The notes beneath the pieces were generated by a model. It was not told the origin of the DNA and ran no database searches. It worked only from the letters and a program-made list of their open reading frames with translations. The translations under genes were made by a program, and so were the position numbers. From contig JACKER010000010.1 of assembly GCA_020632925.1 (NCBI GenBank), forward strand, positions 1 to 64,000: a stretch of DNA of 64,000 nucleotides. The letters run 5' to 3'. Positions within the stretch are counted from its first letter, which is position 1, and every line of letters starts with the position of its first letter. Positions 42,766-53,230 of this stretch are shown piece by piece. Source of the stretch: Alphaproteobacteria bacterium. GTDB lineage: Bacteria > Myxococcota_A > UBA796 > GCA-2862545.

Positions 42766-44319
42766 ATGCACACGGAGGCGGCGCCGCCATCTCCCATCAT
42801 CGACGGACGGTACCGGGTCGAGGGCGCTCTCGGCGCTGGCGGGCAGGCCGTCGTGCTCCGGGTGAAGGACCTCCGGCTGGGCGTGCCGCGCGCGCTGAAG
42901 GTCCTGCTGCCCTCGGTGACGCGCAAGGCGAAGGTGCGTGCGCGCTTCGAGTCCGAGGCCCGGACCATGGCCGGCCTGGAACACCCGAACATCCTCCGGG
43001 TCTACGACGTGGCCGAGGCGGCGGGTCTGCCCTACTACGTGATGGAGCTGGTCGACGGCGGGTCGCTCGCCGACCGCCTGGAGCGGCTCGGGCCCCTCGA
43101 GCCCCGCGAGGCCATCGAGGCCGCGATCGCGGTGTGCGCCGGGCTGCAGGTCGCGCACGACAACGGCGTCATCCATCGGGACGTGAAGCCCCACAACGTG
43201 ATGGTGGGTGCCGACGGCACGTGCAAGCTGATGGACTTCGGGATCGCGCAGGTGGAGGAACACCGCCGCACGCGGGCCGGCGCCGCGCTCGGCACCGAAG
43301 GGTACATGGCGCCCGAGCAGGGGCAGGACGCCTCGAGCGTCGACGCGCGCGCCGACGTGTACAGCGTGGGCGTGATGCTCTACGTCCTGCTGACCGCCCG
43401 CGACCCGGTGGAGTGGTTGGCGGGCCAGGGGCATGCTCGCGTGGAGCCCCGCCTCCGCGCGGTGCTGGTGCGCGCCACGGACGAGGATCCGCGGAAGCGG
43501 CAGCGCTCCATCGATCAGCTGGTCGCCGAGCTCGCGGGCTGCCTCGAGCACACGCCCGAGCCGTCGAGGCGCCGCCTCCACGAAGCGCTCCCCGACCCCG
43601 AGGACCTGGACGACGACGACCCCACCGGCGAGCTCGAGGACTGGTTCGCCACCCTCGGCGACGACGCCCCGACCCAGCGGGAATCGGAGCCGCCGCGTGC
43701 CGCGCCGCCGACCTACGTGATGCCGAAGGCGGACCGCTCGGTCGACAGCCGCCCCAGCTACGAGATGCACGCCTCCACGGCACCGCCCAAGGAGGTCGTG
43801 ATCGGCCTCGAGGGCGCCCACACGTCGCTGCCGGTCGCGGCCGTGGCGGTGAAGAAGGGATCCACCGAGCCCTCGTCGGAGGCCTCCGCGGAGCTGTCGG
43901 TGGATGGGCGGACCTCACCACGGCTGGTGACCCTGGTGGCCATCGTGCTGGCGATCGTGGCCATCGCGACGCCCACCCTGGGGTACGTCTGGTGGACCGT
44001 CTCGAACGACCGCGCCGAAGAGACGGCGGCGGCCCACCACGCCGAGGCCCAGCTCCACTCGGTCCTCCGCTCGGAGCTCGGTCTGGTCGGCGTCGTCGGG
44101 GAGCTCGGCTCGGACCGCCAGCAGCTGGACGGGATGGTCGCGCAGTGGGAGCAGACGACCCGCGAGCCCGACCGCTCCCTGGCCGCGTTGGCGCTCATCG
44201 ACCACCTCTCCCGCGAGGTCGGGCGGCTGGCCGAGCCGGGCTCCGCCAGGTTCGCGCGCATCGGACCGCAGCTCGACCGCCTCCAGACCGTGGCCCGCGA
44301 GTACCGCGCCACCCATTGA
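42766..44319 (+). CDS. Transmembrane Ser/Thr protein kinase
   Basis: A 517-aa Hanks-type kinase with all key residues: glycine loop GAGGQAVVL, Lys45, HRDVKPHN (Asp139), DFG (Asp157), and GTEGYMAPEQ. A disordered acidic linker leads to one membrane helix (TLVAIVLAIVAIATPTLGYVWW) and a short helical periplasmic part. It likely senses an envelope signal. Several FHA or kinase-linked proteins nearby are possible partners, but none is proven. Confidence 0.92.
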   Translation: MHTEAAPPSPIIDGRYRVEGALGAGGQAVVLRVKDLRLGVPRALKVLLPSVTRKAKVRARFESEARTMAGLEHPNILRVYDVAEAAGLPYYVMELVDGGSLADRLERLGPLEPREAIEAAIAVCAGLQVAHDNGVIHRDVKPHNVMVGADGTCKLMDFGIAQVEEHRRTRAGAALGTEGYMAPEQGQDASSVDARADVYSVGVMLYVLLTARDPVEWLAGQGHARVEPRLRAVLVRATDEDPRKRQRSIDQLVAELAGCLEHTPEPSRRRLHEALPDPEDLDDDDPTGELEDWFATLGDDAPTQRESEPPRAAPPTYVMPKADRSVDSRPSYEMHASTAPPKEVVIGLEGAHTSLPVAAVAVKKGSTEPSSEASAELSVDGRTSPRLVTLVAIVLAIVAIATPTLGYVWWTVSNDRAEETAAAHHAEAQLHSVLRSELGLVGVVGELGSDRQQLDGMVAQWEQTTREPDRSLAALALIDHLSREVGRLAEPGSARFARIGPQLDRLQTVAREYRATH

Positions 44320-44334
44320 CCCGGGTGCGCTCGA

Positions 44335-44772
44335 CTACTCGAGCGAGCGCAGCCAGAGCACCAGGACGAAGAACCCGAGCGAAGCGGGCAGCGAGAGCGC
44401 CAGCGCCTGACGCGCCGCGCGCGGGTGGTCGTTCCACCACCACACGCCCACGACCAGGCCCGGCAGCGGCGTCAGCAGGAGCGAGGTCGCGAGGACCAGC
44501 ATCCGCTGGCGGGTGTCGAGGCCGGCGTCGCTCGCGAAGTCCGCGCCCAACGCCCGGCGCGCCCGCGCCAGCATCCGCTCGGTCGGCCGGATGACCTCGC
44601 CAGCGCGGATCCGGTCGCGCACGGCGTCCAGCTCGGCCTCGGAGAGACTCTCGGTCGAGAGGAGCCACGCCACCAGCAGGCCGTCGCCCTCGGGCCGGTG
44701 TCCGCAGGAGGGGCAGACCTGATCGTGCCGCTCCCGCTCCCCACCGCACCGGACGCAGACCGAGCGGCTCAT
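44335..44772 (-). CDS. Zinc-ribbon membrane protein
   Basis: A 145-aa protein: an N-terminal zinc ribbon (CVRCGG, then CPSCG), a helical middle, and two C-terminal membrane helices (MLVLATSLLLTPLPGLVVGVWWW; SLPASLGFFVLVLWL). The zinc module faces the cytoplasm. ATG 44772 overlaps the stop of the 305-aa gene (ATGA). Function unknown; the build resembles the zinc-ribbon membrane protein in the selA operon. Confidence 0.7.
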   Translation of the reverse strand: MSRSVCVRCGGERERHDQVCPSCGHRPEGDGLLVAWLLSTESLSEAELDAVRDRIRAGEVIRPTERMLARARRALGADFASDAGLDTRQRMLVLATSLLLTPLPGLVVGVWWWNDHPRAARQALALSLPASLGFFVLVLWLRSLE

Positions 44773-45686
44773 GCGAACCACACCTGCTCGACGGGCGCGT
44801 CGTCCGCGTCCACCAGCGCCTCGAAGGACTCACGGACCTCCTGCGGCAGGGGTTCGGCGATCACGAGCACGTCGGGCCGTTCGACCCAGGCCCCCTCGAG
44901 CCAGCGCAGCACGTCCCAGGCCGACCGACCGACCGACCGCAGGCGGCGCAGCTCGGGCCCGAAGCACAGCGCGACCCCCGCGCCGCTCCGTACCAGGCCG
45001 GGCTCGGGCAGCGAGAACGGGGGGGACGCGGCCTGCCGAAAGGCGCGAGCGAGGCCCGCACGACGGTGGGGATCGGACGACAGGGACGCCTCGTGCAGGC
45101 GCGGGGCGAGGCGATCGACGGGCTCCAGCGGGTCGGTCCGCCACACCCGTCGACCGAGCTCGGCCACCAACCCGGGGAGCCAGACCGGGCGCTCCTTGCC
45201 CGCGGTCTCGAACACGACGTCGCCGGCGCGGACCCCGAGGACCGAGGGAGCCGCGTGCGTGAGGTCGCGGGAGAACAGCCAGCCCGCCTTCACCGTCAAC
45301 GTCCCGTCGCCCGCCAGCGCCGCCACCACCCGCGGGTCGCGGTGCGCGTGTTCCCGGAGGCGACCGTACAGCGCCGGGTCGAGGGAGACCTCCGCCTCCA
45401 CCGTCACGGTGGTCCCGACGGGCACCAACGCGCGCACCTCGGCGGGATCGAGGCCGTCGACCGCGGGCTCCTCGCCCTCGCCGACCAACGTGACCTCGCT
45501 CCCCAGCAGCGAACGCGCCACGGCTCTCAGGCGAACCGGGTCCAGCGCGGCCGCCCAGAGCTCGATCGCGTCGGCGATTCGGCCCGCGGTCGCGCCGTCC
45601 GGCAGCGGTTGGGCGCGACCGGCTCCCCGGACCACCACGGGGCCCGACGGATCGAGGCCCTCCGACACGACTCCCCTGAGGTACAT
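44769..45686 (-). CDS. Unknown protein (305 aa)
   Basis: A soluble protein of about 305 aa, starting MYLRGVVSEGLDPSG and without signal peptide or membrane span. The middle contains FSRDLTHAAPSVLGVRAGDV and VEAEVSLDPALYGRL, and the C-terminus VLVIAEPLPQEVRE. No known domain is clear to me. ATG 45686 was chosen because upstream sequence is frame noise; TATGGA lies 5 nt before it. Coupled to the zinc-ribbon gene. Divergent from the 45.7 kb outer-membrane protein gene. Confidence 0.55.
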   Translation of the reverse strand: MYLRGVVSEGLDPSGPVVVRGAGRAQPLPDGATAGRIADAIELWAAALDPVRLRAVARSLLGSEVTLVGEGEEPAVDGLDPAEVRALVPVGTTVTVEAEVSLDPALYGRLREHAHRDPRVVAALAGDGTLTVKAGWLFSRDLTHAAPSVLGVRAGDVVFETAGKERPVWLPGLVAELGRRVWRTDPLEPVDRLAPRLHEASLSSDPHRRAGLARAFRQAASPPFSLPEPGLVRSGAGVALCFGPELRRLRSVGRSAWDVLRWLEGAWVERPDVLVIAEPLPQEVRESFEALVDADDAPVEQVWFA

Positions 45687-45710
45687 GCCCGTCCATACCA
45701 CGGAGGTTGT

Positions 45711-46376
45711 GTGCCGACCGTCCTGCTCCTCATCGCGCGCGCGCACGCCGCCACGCCCTACGCCGGCCTCGAGTGGACGCCGCTGGGTCGTGCGGACCTG
45801 GCGTGGGTCGACGCGGGCAACGAGACCGGCCTCGTCGTCGGCGGCAACGACGGCTTCGCGCGACCGGATCTGATGGCCTACGGGGGCGTCTGGCTGGTGC
45901 AGCGCGTGGGCGTGCACGCGGCGTTCGGCGCCGCGCGGATCCAGACGACCTCCTGGACCGAGGACATCTACGCGCAGCGTCACTGGGGCGTCGTCCGCCC
46001 CGCGCTCGACCTCCGCCTGGCGCTGCTGCGCCGCGACCGACCGATGCCCATCCCCTGGGTGCTCGTCGGCAGCCACGTCGACCTGCCGTCCTCCCGCGAC
46101 GTGTCGAACGGGTACACGGAAGACGAGCAGGCCGCGGCGGACGAGGCGGCCACCGAGGATCGGATCCGACTCGGCGCCTGGGGAGGCCGCGCGGGTGCCG
46201 GCGTGGACCTCGGCGTCCTGCCCTACCTCCGGATCGGCGGGCAGTGGACGCTGGACTGGCAGCGCAGCCTGTGGAAGTCGGGGGATCCCGGGACGGTGAC
46301 TTCTTTCCTCTCCGCAGAAGCCGCCTTCCTCCTCGAGTTCCAGTGGCCGAAGAAGGCCGCCGAGGACCAGGGCTGA
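45711..46376 (+). CDS. Probable outer-membrane beta-barrel protein
   Basis: A 221-aa exported protein with a short signal (LLLIARAHA) and alternating beta strands with aromatic residues (GVWLVQRVGVHAAFGAARI; VDLGVLPYLRIGGQWTLDW), ending in FLLEFQWP near the terminus, typical of small barrels. GTG 45711 follows GGAGG. It sits 113 bp upstream of the atp operon on the same strand but has no known link to it. Confidence 0.6.
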   Translation: MPTVLLLIARAHAATPYAGLEWTPLGRADLAWVDAGNETGLVVGGNDGFARPDLMAYGGVWLVQRVGVHAAFGAARIQTTSWTEDIYAQRHWGVVRPALDLRLALLRRDRPMPIPWVLVGSHVDLPSSRDVSNGYTEDEQAAADEAATEDRIRLGAWGGRAGAGVDLGVLPYLRIGGQWTLDWQRSLWKSGDPGTVTSFLSAEAAFLLEFQWPKKAAEDQG

Positions 46377-46489
46377 TCGCGCCCGAAGCACCGTCCGGAG
46401 CCCGGTCTCGCGAGCCTGGCACGCATTGTTGCAGGCGCTTGCTGGCCCTCCGTGGCTCGGGATACGGGGCCGCCCCCCCGGGGACGTCC

Positions 46490-46927
46490 ATGGAAATTCT
46501 TCCCGATCCGATCCACGCCACGCTGCTCCTGCTGCCCTTCCTGGTCGCGGCAGGGACCCTGCACGTGGTCCTCTGGAAGCCGCTGCTCGCGTACCTCGAC
46601 GAGCGCGCCCACACCGTGACCCACGCCCGCCACGAGGCCGAGGATCTCGAGTCCGCCGCCGTCGAACAGATGACGCGGATCGAGGCCAAGCTGACCGAGG
46701 CGCGCGCGGAGATCTCGACGACCCGCCAGGCCGCTCGTCAGCGCGCCCTCGCGGAGGAGTCGAAGATCGTCGCCGAGGCTCGCGGCAAGGCGGAGACGCG
46801 CGTGTCGCAGGCGGTCGACGAGATCCGCCGCGACCGCACGACCGCCGCCGAGGCCCTGCGCGCTTCCGCTTCCGAGCTCTCCGGCCAGATCGCCGCCCAG
46901 GTCCTGGGCCGGTCGATCGCGAACTGA
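46490..46927 (+). CDS. ATP synthase F0 subunit b' (b-like)
   Basis: A 145-aa stator protein: one N-terminal membrane helix (ATLLLLPFLVAAGTLHVVLW) and a long charged coiled coil. It is the first of two b-type subunits, as in b/b' heterodimers of chloroplast-like and many other synthases. GGGGA precedes the ATG. It forms the outer stalk with AtpF and AtpH. Confidence 0.85.
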   Translation: MEILPDPIHATLLLLPFLVAAGTLHVVLWKPLLAYLDERAHTVTHARHEAEDLESAAVEQMTRIEAKLTEARAEISTTRQAARQRALAEESKIVAEARGKAETRVSQAVDEIRRDRTTAAEALRASASELSGQIAAQVLGRSIAN

Positions 46928-46934
46928 GGACCTC

Positions 46935-47651
46935 ATGATCCCCTTGTTCCTCGGCCTGACCACGGCCTTCGCCACCGAGCCCGCCACCCACGGCGCGCCC
47001 GCGTCCCACGGTGCGCCCGCCGCGACCGAGCACGGCGAGGGCGGTGAGCACGGCGGTGGCCACGGCGGCCACCACTACTACACCGACGACGACGACCACG
47101 ACGGCATCGCGAACTGGATGGACCCGATGAACGGGTCGGAGCCCAACACGAGCACGTACGTGCTCAAGCCGCTGGGCTTCCACATCATCAACTTCCTGCT
47201 GCTCATCGGCGTCGCGGTCTACTTCCTGCGCCGCCCGATGGCGGACCTCTTCCGCGACCGCGCGCTCACGATCCGCACCGAGATCACCGACAGCGCCCGG
47301 CAGCGGGACGAGGCCCACCAGAAGCACCAGGAGCTGGTCGCCCGCCTCGCGAAGATCGAAGGCGAGATCACGACGATGCGCACCGAAGCCGACGCCGACG
47401 CCAAGCGCGAGGAGGAGCAGCTCATCGAGCGCGCCCGCCGCGAGGCCCAGCGCATCGGCGAGCAGGCCGAGCGCAACGTCCGCGACGAGGTCGCCCGCGC
47501 CCGCACGGAGCTCCGTCGCGAAGCGGTCGAGCTCGCCGTCCAGCTCGCCGAGTCCACGCTCCGCGGCAGCGTCGGGTCCGCCGACCAGCAGAGCCTGGCC
47601 CGCGCGTTCCTCGCCTCGGTCGGCGAGTCCGACACCACCGGGAGGGCCTGA
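46935..47651 (+). CDS. atpF: ATP synthase F0 subunit b with His/Asp-rich N-terminus
   Basis: A 238-aa b subunit, about 80 residues longer than usual at the N-terminus. It starts with a hydrophobic signal-like segment, then a His/Gly-rich stretch (HGEGGEHGGGHGGHH), then an acidic loop DDDDHDGIANWMDP like a calcium-binding thrombospondin/EF-hand loop. The membrane helix is at about 80-98, followed by the coiled coil. This places a metal-binding segment in the periplasm on the stator. The stop overlaps the atpH start (TGATG). Confidence 0.88.
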   Translation: MIPLFLGLTTAFATEPATHGAPASHGAPAATEHGEGGEHGGGHGGHHYYTDDDDHDGIANWMDPMNGSEPNTSTYVLKPLGFHIINFLLLIGVAVYFLRRPMADLFRDRALTIRTEITDSARQRDEAHQKHQELVARLAKIEGEITTMRTEADADAKREEEQLIERARREAQRIGEQAERNVRDEVARARTELRREAVELAVQLAESTLRGSVGSADQQSLARAFLASVGESDTTGRA

Positions 47652-48214
47652 TGGGCTCCGAAGTCCTCGCCCTGCGGTACGCGCAGGCCATGGTCGAGGT
47701 CGCCGACGAGATGCCCGGCGCGTCCGAGGCTATGGCCCGCGACCTCGACGCCTTCATGGCGCTCATGGACCGCGACGGCCGCCAGCTCGGTGCCGCCCTC
47801 GAGTCGCCGGTCTTCACGGTCGAGGAACGCCGCGCGGTCCTCGAGCAGCTCCTGCCGAAGCTCGGCCTGCACCCGCTCACCGCGAACCTGATCCGCCTGG
47901 TGAACGACAAGCGACGCTTCCCCCAGCTCCACGACATCGCGGACGCCTTCCGCGACCTGACCGACGAGCGCGCCGGCCGCGCCCGGGTCACGGTCCAGAC
48001 GGCCCAGGCGCTGTCCCCCGAGCTCGAGGGCGAGGTCCGGACCGCGCTCGAGAAGGCCACCGGCAAGACGCTCATCCTCACCACCGAGGTCCGCCCCGAG
48101 CTCATCGGTGGCCTCGTCGCCAAGATCGGCGACAAGGTCTACGACAGCTCCCTGCGCACCCGGCTCGACCAGATCAAGCAGGCGCTCCTCCGCGCCCCGA
48201 TCGCGGTCGCCTGA
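47651..48214 (+). CDS. atpH: ATP synthase F1 subunit delta
   Basis: A 187-aa OSCP/delta subunit that joins the b stalk to the alpha-beta head. N-terminal six-helix bundle (LRYAQAMVEVADE, LLPKLGLHPLTANLIRLVNDKRR) and C-terminal part with EVRPELIGGLVAKIGDKVYDSSL, the family signature. ATG 47651 overlaps the atpF stop by 1 nt. Confidence 0.93.
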   Translation: MGSEVLALRYAQAMVEVADEMPGASEAMARDLDAFMALMDRDGRQLGAALESPVFTVEERRAVLEQLLPKLGLHPLTANLIRLVNDKRRFPQLHDIADAFRDLTDERAGRARVTVQTAQALSPELEGEVRTALEKATGKTLILTTEVRPELIGGLVAKIGDKVYDSSLRTRLDQIKQALLRAPIAVA

Positions 48215-48259
48215 TCCCTTCACGAACTCACATTTCAGCCATTCGAGGAGCCCGCCGCC

Positions 48260-49789
48260 ATGGACATCCGAGCGGACGAGATCAGCCAGATCCTCAAGAG
48301 CCAGATCAAGAACTACGAGTCCCGGGTCAGCGTGACCGAGACCGGCACCATCCTGTCGGTCGGTGACGGTATCGCGCGCGTCCACGGCCTCGAGAACGCC
48401 CTGGCGGGAGAACTCGTCGAGTTCCCCGGCGGCATCGAGGGCATGGTCCTCAACCTCGAGGCGGACAACGTCGGTATCGCCATCTTCGGCTCGGACGTGG
48501 GCATCCACGAGGGCGACGAGGTCAAGCGCACCGGCCGCATCGTCGACGTGGGCGTCGGCCCCGCGTTCATGGGTCGCGTCATCGACGCGCTCGGCAACCC
48601 GATCGACGGCATGGGCCCGATCGAGGCCGTCGAGCGGCGCATCGTCGAGACCAAGGCGCCCGGCATCATCCCCCGCAAGGGCGTGCACGAGCCGCTGCAG
48701 ACCGGCCTCAAGGCCATCGACGCGATGACCCCGGTCGGCCGTGGGCAGCGCGAGCTCATCATCGGCGACCGTCAGACCGGCAAGACCGCGGTGGCGATCG
48801 ACACGATCATCAGCCAGCGCGTCTTCAAGGACGACCCGAAGAACAAGGTGTTCTGCATCTACGTGGCCGTCGGCCAGAAGCAGTCCACCGTCGCGCAGGT
48901 CGTCGAGAAGCTCCGCCAGTTCGGCGCCCTCGAGTACACCGTCGTCGTGAGCGCGCCCGCCGCGAGCCCCGCGCCGATGCAGTTCCTCGCGCCGTTCACG
49001 GGCGTCACCCTCGGCGAGTACTTCCGCGACAACGGCCAGCACGCCCTGATCGTGTACGACGACCTGTCGAAGCACGCCGTCGCGTACCGCCAGCTGTCCC
49101 TGCTCCTCCGCCGGCCCCCCGGCCGCGAGGCGTACCCGGGCGACGTCTTCTACCTCCACAGCCGGCTCCTCGAGCGCGCCGCGAAGATGAGCGACAAGAA
49201 CGGCGGCGGGTCGCTGACCGCGCTCCCGATCATCGAGACCCAGGCCGGTGACGTGTCGGCGTACATCCCGACCAACGTCATCTCCATCACCGACGGCCAG
49301 ATCTTCCTCGAGACCTCGCTGTTCAACGCGGGTCAGCGCCCCGCCATCAACGTCGGTCTGTCCGTCTCCCGCGTCGGCGGCAACGCGCAGATCAAGGCGA
49401 TGAAGGAGGTCGCGGGCACCCTGCGGCTGGACCTCGCGAACTACCGTGAGCTCGCCGCCTTCTCGCAGTTCGCGTCCGACCTCGACGCCGCGACCCAGAA
49501 GACCCTGAACCGCGGCGCCCGGCTCACCGAGCTCCTCAAGCAGGCCCAGTACGTCCCGCTCCCGGTCGAGCGCCAGGTCCTCCAGATCCTGGTCGGCACC
49601 GCCGGTCTGCTCGACGACCTGACCAAGGACCACGTCGGACCCTTCCTCCGCGCGCTGACCGACCACTTCCTCGCCAACAAGGGTGAGCTGCTGGGCGAGA
49701 TCGTCGAGAAGAAGACGCTGAAGGACGGCCTGCGCGAGCGTCTCCTCGAAGAGGCCAGCAAGTTCAAGACCACCTGGAAGCCCGCGTAG
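48260..49789 (+). CDS. atpA: ATP synthase F1 subunit alpha
   Basis: A 509-aa alpha subunit. P-loop GDRQTGKT (169-176), the PGREAYPGDVFYLHSRLLERA block, and ALPIIETQAGDVSAYIPTNVISI. It binds non-exchanged ATP and completes the catalytic sites on beta. GAGGAG upstream. Confidence 0.97.
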   Translation: MDIRADEISQILKSQIKNYESRVSVTETGTILSVGDGIARVHGLENALAGELVEFPGGIEGMVLNLEADNVGIAIFGSDVGIHEGDEVKRTGRIVDVGVGPAFMGRVIDALGNPIDGMGPIEAVERRIVETKAPGIIPRKGVHEPLQTGLKAIDAMTPVGRGQRELIIGDRQTGKTAVAIDTIISQRVFKDDPKNKVFCIYVAVGQKQSTVAQVVEKLRQFGALEYTVVVSAPAASPAPMQFLAPFTGVTLGEYFRDNGQHALIVYDDLSKHAVAYRQLSLLLRRPPGREAYPGDVFYLHSRLLERAAKMSDKNGGGSLTALPIIETQAGDVSAYIPTNVISITDGQIFLETSLFNAGQRPAINVGLSVSRVGGNAQIKAMKEVAGTLRLDLANYRELAAFSQFASDLDAATQKTLNRGARLTELLKQAQYVPLPVERQVLQILVGTAGLLDDLTKDHVGPFLRALTDHFLANKGELLGEIVEKKTLKDGLRERLLEEASKFKTTWKPA

Positions 49790-49861
49790 TCCCCACGCTC
49801 CGGGCAACCCCATCGTTCCCGGTCCCCAGCCCGGGAATCTCACCTTCCAGGGAATCCATCG

Positions 49862-50737
49862 ATGCCGAACCTCAAGGACATCCGGACGCGGATCGACTCG
49901 GTCAAGAAGACCAAGCAGATCACGAGCGCCATGAAGCTCGTGGCCGCGGCCAAGCTGCGGCGCGCGTCCGAGCGGGCCACCGCCGCCCGCCCCTACCGCG
50001 ACCAGCTCGAGGCCGTGCTTCGTCGGGTGGCCGGGGCCGCGGGTGACGAGATCGACGAGCCGCTGCTCCAGCCGCGGGAGACCGTGAGCAAGGTGCTCGT
50101 GGTCGTCGTGACCTCGGACCGCGGCCTCTGCGGGGCGTTCAACAACGGCCTGCTCCGCCACACGTGGGACTGGCTGCAGGCCAAGAAGGCCACCGGCGCC
50201 ACCGTGGACGTGCAGCTCTACGGCCGCAAGGGCCAGGCCTTCTTCCGCCGGATGAAGCAGGAGGTCAAGCAGGCCACGACGGACTACGCCCGCACCCCGA
50301 AGATGGAGATCGTCGAGCCGCTCACGGCCTCGATGGTCGCCGGCTTCGTGGACGGCGAGTACGACGAGGTCTGGCTGGTCTACAACCGCTTCGTCTCCAA
50401 CCTCGTCCAGACGCCGACGTACGACCGGGTCCTCCCGCTGTCCGTCGAAGGCAAGGAAGAGGACGCGTCGGCCGAGGCGGCCGGCGAATACCGCTACGAG
50501 CCGGACGCCGCCGAGATCCTCGGCGAGCTGCTCCCGCTGTTCCTGCAGACCCTGGTCCTCGGGTGTTTCCTCGAGACCGAGGCCGGCTTCTTCGCGGCCC
50601 AGATGACCGCGATGGACAGCGCGACCCGCAACGCGTCCGACCTCATCGGCCGGCTGACGCTCGAGTACAACCGAGCTCGCCAGGCTGCCATCACCAAGGA
50701 AATCATCGAGATCGTCTCCGGCGCCGCGGCGCTCTGA
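49862..50737 (+). CDS. atpG: ATP synthase F1 subunit gamma
   Basis: A 291-aa rotor shaft. N-terminal coiled-coil helix with IRTRIDSVKKTKQITSAMKLVAAAK and the matching C-terminal helix with EAGFFAAQMTAMDSATRNAS, both typical. Links head rotation to the c ring. The region about residues 190-220 has an acidic insertion (EGKEEDASAEAAGEY). Confidence 0.96.
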   Translation: MPNLKDIRTRIDSVKKTKQITSAMKLVAAAKLRRASERATAARPYRDQLEAVLRRVAGAAGDEIDEPLLQPRETVSKVLVVVVTSDRGLCGAFNNGLLRHTWDWLQAKKATGATVDVQLYGRKGQAFFRRMKQEVKQATTDYARTPKMEIVEPLTASMVAGFVDGEYDEVWLVYNRFVSNLVQTPTYDRVLPLSVEGKEEDASAEAAGEYRYEPDAAEILGELLPLFLQTLVLGCFLETEAGFFAAQMTAMDSATRNASDLIGRLTLEYNRARQAAITKEIIEIVSGAAAL

Positions 50738-50750
50738 GGAGGAATTCCCC

Positions 50751-52196
<1,446 letters not shown>

Positions 52197-52200
52197 TCCC

Positions 52201-52596
52201 ATGGCGACCACCCTCGACGTGAAGATCGTGACGCCCGAGAAGCGGGTGTTCGACGGCCAGGCCTCGGAGATCGTCCTCCCCGCGTGGGAAGGCGAGCTCG
52301 GGGTGTACCCGGACCACGACTCGCTGCTGACCCTGCTCCGCAGCGGATCGTGCAAGCTCGTGACCGCGTCCGGGGTCCAGACCTGGGTCGTCGGTCGCGG
52401 CTTCGCCGAGATCGGCGGCTCCAGCGTCACGATCCTGACCAGCAGCTGCGTCGCCGCCTCCGAGGTGGACAAGGCGAAGGCCCAGGCCGACCTCACCGCG
52501 GCCGAGGCCGAGCTCGGTGGCGCCGAGTTCGGGAGCGAGAAGCTCCGTCAGGCTCAGATCATGGCGGAGAACGCCCGCGCTCGCCTCGACGCCTGA
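52201..52596 (+). CDS. atpC: ATP synthase F1 subunit epsilon
   Basis: A 131-aa epsilon subunit: beta-sandwich (VKIVTPEKRVFDGQASEIVLP, GELGVYPDHDSLLTLL) and a C-terminal helical hairpin (AEAELGGAEFGSEKLRQAQ) that can inhibit ATP hydrolysis. Begins 4 nt after the atpD stop. Last gene of the operon. Confidence 0.95.
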   Translation: MATTLDVKIVTPEKRVFDGQASEIVLPAWEGELGVYPDHDSLLTLLRSGSCKLVTASGVQTWVVGRGFAEIGGSSVTILTSSCVAASEVDKAKAQADLTAAEAELGGAEFGSEKLRQAQIMAENARARLDA

Positions 52597-52643
52597 GCCG
52601 CGTCACCTCCGGCTTCGCTTCGCTTCGGCTGCATTGCTGCTGA

Positions 52644-52669
52644 CCGGGTGGCCCCACGGGGTCGCCCGG
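52644..52669 (+). terminator. Possible hairpin after the atp operon
   Basis: CCGGGTGGCCCC, loop ACG, then GGGTCGCCCGG can pair with G-U allowed. It lies 48 nt after atpC. No T-tract follows, so an intrinsic terminator is uncertain. Confidence 0.3.
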
Positions 52670-52754
52670 TGCATTGTATGGATCCATCCCGTTCCCGGAT
52701 CCCCCTCCCGGGAAGCCCGTCGTCCCCTTCGGGGTCGTACGGGCCGGAGGCTAC

Positions 52755-53228
52755 ATGTGGTGGTGGACGATGGCGGCCCTCGCGGCCCCACAATCGGCTC
52801 CGGCCGCTCCCGAGCCGATCATCGAGATCGTCCCCACCCTCACGCAGGGTCAGTTCCACCTGACGTACACCGGGCGGGACGGGGATCGGATCTTCATCGA
52901 CGGCTGGGAGGCCGGCGTCCTGCCGCTGCAGACCGAGCTCGCGGAGGGTAGCCACCAGTTCCGCATCGAGGGTGCGCAGGGCAAGCTCGTCGTCGAGCTG
53001 TACACCGCCCCCGTCGCCGAGCAGGTGGTCGAGGTCGACCTCGCCCAGAAGCCCGAGGAGGAGGTCGTGCAGGCCCAGGTCGGCGAGGACGTGAAGATCC
53101 ACCAGATCGTGGCTCCGCCGCCCACGCCCGAGGCGCCCAAGGAGGCCGAGGCGCCGAAGGGTGACGCGCCCGCGCAGCCCGCCGCCGACGCCGAGAAGAA
53201 GGACGAGGCGCCCGCCCCCGCTCCCTGA
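52755..53228 (+). CDS. Exported protein with PEGA-like domain
   Basis: A 157-aa exported protein. A short signal (WWWTMAALAAP) is followed by a beta module resembling PEGA (IFIDGWEAGVLPLQTELAEGSHQFRIEG) and a Pro/Ala/Lys-rich C-terminal tail. The tail could span the envelope or bind peptidoglycan. GGAGG precedes ATG 52755. Convergent with the metallophosphoesterase pseudogene. Confidence 0.6.
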   Translation: MWWWTMAALAAPQSAPAAPEPIIEIVPTLTQGQFHLTYTGRDGDRIFIDGWEAGVLPLQTELAEGSHQFRIEGAQGKLVVELYTAPVAEQVVEVDLAQKPEEEVVQAQVGEDVKIHQIVAPPPTPEAPKEAEAPKGDAPAQPAADAEKKDEAPAPAP

Positions 53229-53230
53229 TC

